A stretch of DNA of 12,311 nucleotides from an uncultured Paracoccaceae bacterium (GTDB lineage: Bacteria > Pseudomonadota > Alphaproteobacteria > Rhodobacterales > Rhodobacteraceae), in assembly GCA_937132145.1 (NCBI GenBank), contig CAKZNY010000236.1, positions 1-12,311 on the forward strand, read 5' to 3'. The translations under genes and the position numbers were made by a program. Shown one piece after another: positions 7,350 through 12,311 of the stretch. The notes under the pieces were generated by a model. That model was not told where the DNA came from. It ran no database searches and saw only the letters and a list, made by a program, of their open reading frames with translations. Every line of letters starts with the position of its first letter. Within the stretch, counting starts at the first letter, position 1.

Positions 7350-8324
7350 ATGTCTTCCGTGCCTCCACCTACCGTTCTGCCAGACAGCAGCCCGACCGGA
7401 ACACCGGTTCCGCCTGCGACTGAAAGGAACAACTCTAAAGCCATCATCTGGATGCTGATTTCGGTTGTCGGGGCCAGTGCAATGACAATCGGTGTGCGGC
7501 AAGCCTCGCTTAGCGTCGACAGCCGGATGATCGTGCTTTTCCGCGCGGGGATCACGACAATCTTCATCTTGATAGCGATGGGTATGTTCGCAAGACTGCG
7601 CGGAAAAATGCGGTTCTCGCGACCATGGCTACACCTGTTGCGTGGCAGCCTGATCGCGTTCTCGACCCACCTCGGGTTCTACACCCTTGCACATATCCCG
7701 ATTGCGACGGCCACGGTGCTGTTCTTTATGGGGCCAATCTTCGCCACGATCTTCTCCAGCGTGTTGCATTCCGAACACGTCGGACCGCGCCGTCGGGCGG
7801 CGATTGCGGCGGGTTTCATCGGGGCGGTCATCGTCCTGCGACCCGGATTTTCAGAGTTCCACCCCGCGATGTTAACCGCCCTTGGCAGTTCCTTATTATT
7901 CGCGCTGGCGCTAACATTGTCGCGCCAGCTAGCTACGGCAGATGGCCCATTGGCAACATATTTCAGCTCCGTAGTCATCACGGCCCTTATCACCATCCCG
8001 CTGGCAGCACCCGTGTTCAGCATTCCAGTTGGCGGCATGATCTGGCTGGCCCTTACGGTCGTGATTATCACCAGTGCCGTTCGCGGTTACGCGGATATCG
8101 AGGCCTACCGTTACGGCGAATCCGCCATCCTCGCCCCCGTCGCCTACCTTCGGTTAGTGCTGATTTCGGTCGCCGGCTATTTCCTGTTTGACGAGGTGCC
8201 GGATATGGCGACAATAATCGGCGCTTCCCTGATTATCTCCGCCACATTATATATCGCCCTCCGCGAGGCAAAATTACGTCGGCAAGCCGCTAAAAAGCTT
8301 TCCGCGCCCGCATCGCGGCGGTGA
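7350..8324 (+). CDS. DMT-superfamily (EamA domain) inner-membrane transporter
   Basis: This 324-residue protein has a soluble Pro/Ser/Thr-rich N-terminus (about 1-29) and roughly ten hydrophobic helices between residue 31 and 304, arranged as two EamA repeats. The first repeat has the typical [31 protein letters not shown] (106-136) and [23 protein letters not shown] (144-166) pattern; the second ends with [22 protein letters not shown] (280-301). A basic tail follows. Family members export or exchange small metabolites; the substrate is not predictable. The start is set at 7350 because AAGG lies 7 bases before it, although the frame is open upstream to 7068 through the antisense of the HD gene. 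The last 35 bases overlap the 3' end of recR on the other strand, so its basic tail and the RecR C-terminus share DNA. Confidence 0.88.
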   Translation: MSSVPPPTVLPDSSPTGTPVPPATERNNSKAIIWMLISVVGASAMTIGVRQASLSVDSRMIVLFRAGITTIFILIAMGMFARLRGKMRFSRPWLHLLRGSLIAFSTHLGFYTLAHIPIATATVLFFMGPIFATIFSSVLHSEHVGPRRRAAIAAGFIGAVIVLRPGFSEFHPAMLTALGSSLLFALALTLSRQLATADGPLATYFSSVVITALITIPLAAPVFSIPVGGMIWLALTVVIITSAVRGYADIEAYRYGESAILAPVAYLRLVLISVAGYFLFDEVPDMATIIGASLIISATLYIALREAKLRRQAAKKLSAPASRR

Positions 8325-8892
8325 TGGTGCCGTCGTCTAGATAATCCAGCTCTCCGCCGATTGGTACGCCTTGCGCTAGAGAGGTCACGCTCGCGCCTGT
8401 GCCGTCCAGTTGATCCGCGATGTAATGCGCCGTGGTCTGGCCATCAATGGTGGCGCTAAGGGCTAGTACGACCTCGGTCACGCCGCCCTCCTCAACACGA
8501 TGTACCAGTCGGGGGATGTGTAAATCTTCCGGCCCAACGCCATCGAGCGCGGATAGAATGCCGCCCAGAACGTGGTAGCGTCCCTTGAAAGCCAAGGATC
8601 GTTCCATCGCCCAAAGGTCCGCCACATCGCTAACCACGCAAATCACGTTGGGGTCGCGGTTCGGGTCAGAACAGATGCCGCAAGTGTCCGAGGTTCCAAC
8701 ATTCCCGCAGGTCAGACATTCCTGCGCGGTTGCGGCAACCTCGGTCATAGAACGCGCCAATGGTTCCAGCAATAACGTCCGTTTCTTGACCAATTGCAAC
8801 ACCGCACGCCGCGCGGAACGCGGACCCAAACCCGGCAATTTCGCCATCAGCCCGATCAGTTGGTCGATCTCTTTCCCTGCGCTATCAGACAT
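8290..8892 (-). CDS. recR: Recombination mediator protein RecR
   Basis: RecR works with RecO (and RecF) to load RecA on SSB-coated single-stranded DNA during gap repair. The 200-residue protein has the standard order: helix-hairpin-helix [14 protein letters not shown] (19-32), a four-cysteine zinc finger (Cys59, Cys62, Cys71, Cys74), and a Toprim domain beginning at [18 protein letters not shown] (82-99) and including the GRYHVLGG segment near 104-111. The ending, [16 protein letters not shown], is typical. The Toprim position usually held by glutamate (VVE-) is serine here (Ser88). The start codon directly follows the ybaB stop codon (0 gap), as expected for the dnaX-ybaB-recR operon. The 3' end overlaps the convergent transporter gene by 35 bases. 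Confidence 0.97.
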   Translation of the reverse strand: MSDSAGKEIDQLIGLMAKLPGLGPRSARRAVLQLVKKRTLLLEPLARSMTEVAATAQECLTCGNVGTSDTCGICSDPNRDPNVICVVSDVADLWAMERSLAFKGRYHVLGGILSALDGVGPEDLHIPRLVHRVEEGGVTEVVLALSATIDGQTTAHYIADQLDGTGASVTSLAQGVPIGGELDYLDDGTITAAMRARKAF

Positions 8893-9240
8893 TCACATGC
8901 CCGGAAAATTCATGCCCTCGGGCAGTTTCATTCCCGCGGTGGCTTTGGCCATTCCGGCCTGCATCGCCTCGTTCGCCTTGATCTGCACGTCTTTGATTGC
9001 CGCCAATATCAAGTCCTCGACCACCTCTTTATCGTTTGGGTTAAACAAAGATGGATCGATGGTCAGCCCCTTCAACTCGCCCTTGGCGTTCGCCGTGCAC
9101 GTCACCATGCCAGCGCCGGATTCACCCGTCACTTCGATGTTTTCCAGCGCCGCCTGTGCATCGGCAATCTTGCTCTGCATTTCCTGCGCCTGCTGCATGA
9201 TCTTGGCCATATCGCCAAGCCCGCCTAAACCTTTAAGCAT
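8893..9240 (-). CDS. YbaB/EbfC family nucleoid-associated protein
   Basis: YbaB/EbfC proteins are small homodimeric DNA-binding proteins that coat and bend nucleoid DNA. This 115-residue member has the characteristic N-terminus MLKGLGGLGDMAKIMQQAQ, a predicted alpha-helix through about residue 35, the central strand region around TGESGAGMVTCTANAKGELK (38-57), and the conserved VEDLILAAIKDVQIKANEAM segment (about 75-94). A Met/Pro-rich tail ends in FPGM. It lies 3 bases after dnaX and abuts recR directly, the position this family holds in most bacteria. Its role in repair or replication is suggested by that context, not shown by the sequence. Confidence 0.95.
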   Translation of the reverse strand: MLKGLGGLGDMAKIMQQAQEMQSKIADAQAALENIEVTGESGAGMVTCTANAKGELKGLTIDPSLFNPNDKEVVEDLILAAIKDVQIKANEAMQAGMAKATAGMKLPEGMNFPGM

Positions 9241-9243
9241 ATC

Positions 9244-11013
9244 TTAACCCTCACTAAAGGGATCGAGGGGATCCCAGTTATCATCCAAATCATCTACGTC
9301 ATCAGGGTCAATCGGCACGATGTTCTCGTTGCCAGACCCGTCGAATTCGTTCCCGCGCACGTCTTTAATCTCGGCCCCCGGAAAGGCCAGCAGCACCGAT
9401 TGCACCAAGGGATGCGACATCGCTTGCGTATACAAATCGTTGCGATGCGCGTCCTTCACCTCGGCAATGGTCTTGCCACCGCCCGAGCTGGCAACCGTGA
9501 TCACCCACCGCACACCCGTCCAGTTTTGCAAACGAGACGCCAGTTGCGAGGCCAGCTTGATTGGCGCCCTATCCGTTGGCTCGAATTCAATGCGACCCGG
9601 ACTGTATTTAACCAGCCGGACATAGTTTTCAACCTCGACCAGCAGCTTCATATCACGGCGCGTGCGGATAAGCTGAACGACATCCTCGAACCGGGCATAC
9701 CGTGCCAACGCGTCCATATCCGGTTGCGCGGCCAACATAGTCGTCGCCCCGCTTTGCGTCACAGAACGGATCGTGCCACCTGCCACGGCGCTCGGACCGC
9801 TACCGCCACCCGTGACACGCCCACCGCCACCACCGCTTGGGGGTTTAGGGGCATCTTGCAGCTTGCGCACCAAATCCTCGGGGCTAGGCAAATCGGCAAC
9901 ATGTGTCAGGCGAATGATCGACATTTCAGCCGACATCATCGCGTTCGGAGCTACTGCGACCTCTTCCAAGGCCTTCAAAAGCATTTGCCACATGCGGGTC
10001 AGGGCGCGCATCGGCAACCCGTCCGCCATGGCCAAGCCACGCGAGCGTTCATCAGGGTTAACCGTCGGATCTTCGGCTGCCTCGGGCGAGATTTGCACGA
10101 CGCTCACCCAATGCGTCACCTCGGCCAGATCGCGCAGAACGGCCACCGGATCGGCCCCGTCGGCGTATTGCGAGGACAGCTCGTTCAACGCCGCCGCCGT
10201 ATCCCCGCGCATTATCATATCGAACAGGTCCAGCACCCGCCCACGATCCGCCAAGCCAAGCATCGCGCGTATTTGGTCAGCCGAGGTTTCCCCCGCCCCA
10301 TGCGAAATCGCCTGATCCAGCAGAGATTGCGCATCCCGAACCGAGCCTTCCGACGCACGTGTAATCAACGCCAAAGCATCATCCGTAATCGACGCATTTT
10401 CCTTTTCGGCCAATTCACGCAGATGCTTTATCATCACCTCCGGTTCAATCCGGCGAAGATCAAATCGCTGGCAACGTGACAGAACCGTCACCGGAACCTT
10501 GCGGATTTCCGTGGTGGCAAAGATGAATTTCACATGGGCAGGTGGCTCTTCCAAAGTCTTCAACAGCGCATTGAACGCCGAGGTGGACAGCATATGCACC
10601 TCGTCGATGATATAGACTTTATAGCGGGCAGAAGCCGCGCGGTAATGCACACTCTCGATGATTTCGCGGATGTCCCCGACACCGGTACGCGAGGCCGCGT
10701 CCATCTCCATCACATCTACGTGCCGCCCCTCGCGGATGGATATGCACTGGTCACAAACCCCGCAAGGCTCGATCGTCGGGCCACCATTACCGTCGGGTCC
10801 GATGCAGTTCAAACCCTTGGCGATAATCCTTGCAGTCGTGGTTTTACCAGTGCCGCGAATGCCGGTCATGATGAAGGCATGCGCGATCCGGTCCGCTTCA
10901 AACGCATTCCTGAGCGTCCGCACCATAGCGTCTTGACCGATCAGGTCTTTGAAGGTTTCCGGGCGGTATTTACGGGCCAGAACCTGGTAGGTCGATGATG
11001 TGGTCTCGGTCAT
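9244..11013 (-). CDS. dnaX: DNA polymerase III subunit gamma/tau (clamp loader ATPase)
   Basis: DnaX is the AAA+ motor of the clamp loader that places the beta clamp on primed DNA; its C-terminal part links the loader to polymerase and helicase. The 589-residue protein shows Walker A GIRGTGKTT (51-59), four zinc cysteines (70, 84, 87, 90), Walker B IIDEVH (135-140), sensor 1 ATTE (166-169) and the arginine-finger SRC motif (179-181). Domain III follows to about 375. Then comes a Gly-rich linker (394-413), a tau-type C-terminal domain (about 430-555) and an acidic tail. I see no A-rich slippery heptamer near the linker, so a short gamma form by frameshifting is unlikely. The ATG (SSTYQVLARKYRP follows) has a weak CGGAAA upstream. 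It is the first gene of the dnaX-ybaB-recR operon. Confidence 0.97.
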   Translation of the reverse strand: MTETTSSTYQVLARKYRPETFKDLIGQDAMVRTLRNAFEADRIAHAFIMTGIRGTGKTTTARIIAKGLNCIGPDGNGGPTIEPCGVCDQCISIREGRHVDVMEMDAASRTGVGDIREIIESVHYRAASARYKVYIIDEVHMLSTSAFNALLKTLEEPPAHVKFIFATTEIRKVPVTVLSRCQRFDLRRIEPEVMIKHLRELAEKENASITDDALALITRASEGSVRDAQSLLDQAISHGAGETSADQIRAMLGLADRGRVLDLFDMIMRGDTAAALNELSSQYADGADPVAVLRDLAEVTHWVSVVQISPEAAEDPTVNPDERSRGLAMADGLPMRALTRMWQMLLKALEEVAVAPNAMMSAEMSIIRLTHVADLPSPEDLVRKLQDAPKPPSGGGGGRVTGGGSGPSAVAGGTIRSVTQSGATTMLAAQPDMDALARYARFEDVVQLIRTRRDMKLLVEVENYVRLVKYSPGRIEFEPTDRAPIKLASQLASRLQNWTGVRWVITVASSGGGKTIAEVKDAHRNDLYTQAMSHPLVQSVLLAFPGAEIKDVRGNEFDGSGNENIVPIDPDDVDDLDDNWDPLDPFSEG

Positions 11014-11106
11014 GAAAATTTCCGTCTGGTTTCTTATGCGACCCTAAAAGGTGGTACAATAAATTGCCAGCATTTATCACCAATCCACAACCAGCCGATC
11101 ACCTAG
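11014..11106 (-). promoter_or_regulatory. dnaX upstream region, truncated by IS insertion
   Basis: Only 93 bases remain between the dnaX ATG and the IS end. On the minus strand a possible sigma-70 pair is TTGGTG with ATTGTA at 17-base spacing, but the -10 is weak. CAATCCACA at 11080-11088 is a two-mismatch relative of the DnaA box. No signal recognition particle RNA core, which accompanies dnaX in some bacteria, is visible. The insertion may have displaced the original upstream promoter. Confidence 0.3.
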
Positions 11107-11122
11107 GGAACCTCTGAACAAC
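11107..11122 (+). repeat. Left terminal inverted repeat of the IS5-family element
   Basis: The 16 bases are an exact reverse complement of 12232-12247. The next outer base (G at 11106 versus T at 12248) breaks the match, which fixes the IS boundary. A weak transposase promoter may begin here: TGAACA (11115-11120) with TATAGT (11139-11144) at 18-base spacing. Confidence 0.9.
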
Positions 11123-11173
11123 GTCCGCATATTTCTGCTATAGTTTTCCCATCCCGATCAGGAGGGTTTGGCA

Positions 11174-12130
11174 TTGCGACAACAGAGTTTTTCGTCCCTT
11201 GAGCAGGCGCACAAGAAAAAGCGCACCAAGCGGGAAGTTTTTCTGGGCGAGATGGATGCGGTGGTACCTTGGGCGCGGATTGAGGCCCTGATCGCACCGC
11301 ATTACGCCAGACCTCGTAAGGGTCGTCCACAGATGCCACTTTCGGTGATGCTGCGGATTTATTTCCTGCAACAATGGTATGATCTTTCAGATCCGGGTGC
11401 TGAGGAAGCACTTTACGACATCCATTCGATGCGCGATTTTGCCGGGCTAGATCTTGGGCAGGATGCCGTTCCTGACGAGACGACCATTCTGAACTTTCGC
11501 CATTTTCTGGAACGTCACAAGCTCACCGAGACGCTGTTCAGTGCGGTTACGGAATACCTTGAAGAAAAGTCCTTGCTCTTGCGCGGCGGCACAATCATGG
11601 ACGCGACCCTGATAGCAGCCTCTCCTTCGACGAAGAACAAAGAGCGCAAACGCGACCCGGAAATGAGCCAGACAAAGAAGGGCAACCAGTGGTATTTTGG
11701 CATGAAGGCGCATATCGGCGTGGATGCCCGAAGTGGGCTGGTGCACACAGTAAAAACTACCACGGCCAAGGTGCACGATGCGAAGATGACCGACAACCTG
11801 ATCCGCGCAGATGATGTGGTGGTTTTCGGCGACAAGGGCTATGTGAGCGACAAACGCAAGCGAGCAGCACGGAGAGCTGGCGTCCTCTGGGCGGTAAAAG
11901 ACAAGCGCAAACGAGGGCGTGTCCTGTCATCTTCGCAAAGGAAGCGCAACAAAAAGCACGGAGCTGTGCGGGCCAAAGTTGAGCATGTGTTCCGCATCGT
12001 CAAATGCCAGTTCGGTTATCGCAAGGTGCGCTATCGGGGATCGGCAAAAAATGCCGCACAGATGTTCAGCCTCATGGCACTGGCCAACCTCTACATTGCG
12101 CGACGAAGCCTACGGGCGGAGCCCCTCTGA
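11174..12130 (+). CDS. IS5-family DDE transposase
   Basis: The 318-residue transposase catalyses cut-and-paste movement of the surrounding IS. From the N-terminus there is the IS5-type domain (SFSSLEQAHKKKRTKREVFL; then PLSVMLRIYFLQQWYDLSDP; then VPDETTILNFRHFLE), followed by the RNase-H-like catalytic core. The DDE triad is complete: Asp143 in GTIMDATLIA, Asp220 in FGDKGYVSD and Glu270 in AKVEHVFRIVK. The start is taken as TTG at 11174 because a strong AGGAGG (11160-11165) lies 8 bases upstream; the in-frame TTG at 11168 is too close to that site. The frame is uninterrupted to TGA at 12128-12130. The C-terminus (MALANLYIARRSL) is typical of the group. The basic stretch near 244-264 is also normal for these proteins. 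Confidence 0.95.
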   Translation: MRQQSFSSLEQAHKKKRTKREVFLGEMDAVVPWARIEALIAPHYARPRKGRPQMPLSVMLRIYFLQQWYDLSDPGAEEALYDIHSMRDFAGLDLGQDAVPDETTILNFRHFLERHKLTETLFSAVTEYLEEKSLLLRGGTIMDATLIAASPSTKNKERKRDPEMSQTKKGNQWYFGMKAHIGVDARSGLVHTVKTTTAKVHDAKMTDNLIRADDVVVFGDKGYVSDKRKRAARRAGVLWAVKDKRKRGRVLSSSQRKRNKKHGAVRAKVEHVFRIVKCQFGYRKVRYRGSAKNAAQMFSLMALANLYIARRSLRAEPL

Positions 12131-12231
12131 AACCAAGTAAACACGGCGAAATGGGTATTGAAACAGCCCAAATTGGCCCCAAAACACCAAATTCGAAGGC
12201 ATGGCCAACTATATCCAAACCCGAAAGCGCA

Positions 12232-12247
12232 GTTGTTCAGAGGTTCC
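12232..12247 (-). repeat. Right terminal inverted repeat of the IS5-family element
   Basis: This 16-base sequence is the exact reverse complement of the left end at 11107-11122. The stretch between the transposase stop codon (12130) and this repeat is about 100 bases of noncoding IS sequence, with no recognisable gene. Confidence 0.9.
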
Positions 12248-12311
12248 TTAACTGGTTTAGTGGAATGGAATTCGGCTCCAACCCCCATGCATTTTGGCAC
12301 AAAAAAGGGCC
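12248..12311. other. Unassigned flank beyond the IS
   Basis: These 64 bases follow the right IS end and run to the window edge. I recognise no gene, RNA or promoter in them. They should be the sequence that originally lay upstream of dnaX, unless the IS marks a rearrangement, which the mismatched flanks allow. Confidence 0.4.

Larger units (their letters stand above)
11107..12247 (+). mobile_element. Complete IS5-family insertion sequence, 1141 bp
   Basis: The ends are perfect 16-base inverted repeats, GGAACCTCTGAACAAC at 11107-11122 and its reverse complement at 12232-12247. Inside is one full-length DDE transposase gene read left to right, with a short leader and a noncoding right segment of about 100 bases. 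Flanks are CTAG (11103-11106) on the left and TTAA (12248-12251) on the right. Each fits the YTAR target of IS5-group elements, but they are not identical, so no true target duplication is seen. The element is oriented away from dnaX and lies 93 bases from its start codon. It looks intact and possibly active. Confidence 0.93.

Noticed and set aside
9770..9860. Programmed frameshift in dnaX to make gamma
   Set aside because: No A-AAA-AAG type slippery heptamer was seen near the linker. The only homopolymer runs are short C/G stretches.
9400..10479. A long open frame on the plus strand opposite dnaX
   Set aside because: It is antisense to conserved DnaX domains, has no recognisable motifs, and is composition-driven.
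11014..11106. Signal recognition particle RNA upstream of dnaX
   Set aside because: The conserved SRP core tetraloop and asymmetric-loop sequences were not found in these bases.
12091..12300. A 69-codon minus-strand frame across the right IS end
   Set aside because: It spans the IS boundary and the transposase C-terminus, so it is a chance frame.
1..12311. CRISPR array, tRNA or rRNA genes, prophage or defence cassette
   Set aside because: No spaced direct repeats, no tRNA-like T-arm/CCA patterns and no phage or defence protein signatures were recognised on either strand.

Overview
The window looks like chromosomal DNA from an alphaproteobacterium, most likely of the order Rhodobacterales (Roseobacter group). 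The reasons are the GcrA cell-cycle regulator, the sequence character of SMC, DnaX and the thioredoxin-TPR chaperedoxin, the moderately high GC content, and the tight gene packing with very short gaps. Most of it is core genome. The only clearly acquired element is one insertion sequence near the right end.

Layout. At 1-480 is the 3' part of gcrA (+), cut by the window edge. Its stop codon overlaps that of a small alpha/beta-hydrolase (477-1109, -), which lies 3 bases downstream of a large smc gene (1113-4571, -). A 188-base divergent region (4572-4759) separates smc from an NAD(P)H-dependent FMN reductase (4760-5296, +) and carries a perfect DnaA-box 9-mer and two GANTC sites. Between the reductase and the next, convergent operon is a striking 155-base palindromic element (5304-5458) with perfect 28-base outer arms. 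The next operon runs on the minus strand: an HD-domain phosphohydrolase, a thioredoxin-TPR chaperedoxin (YbbN/CnoX type) and a Trm112-family protein. Divergent from it is an EamA/DMT transporter (7350-8324, +), whose 3' end overlaps the 3' end of recR by 35 bases.

The block 8290-11013 (-) is the classical dnaX-ybaB-recR replication/repair operon: clamp-loader subunit, nucleoid-associated protein and recombination mediator, separated by 3 and 0 bases. Upstream of dnaX, an intact IS5-family element (11107-12247) has 16-base perfect terminal inverted repeats and a complete DDE transposase. Its two flanking tetranucleotides (CTAG and TTAA) both fit the YTAR target rule but differ from each other. 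The last 64 bases are unassigned.

Functionally the window is dominated by chromosome biology: cell-cycle transcription, condensation, clamp loading and recombination repair. I do not see a defence system, CRISPR array, tRNA, rRNA or prophage. The least explained features are the three-way-junction-like palindrome, the possible DnaA/CcrM-GcrA control region in front of smc, and the mismatched IS flanks.
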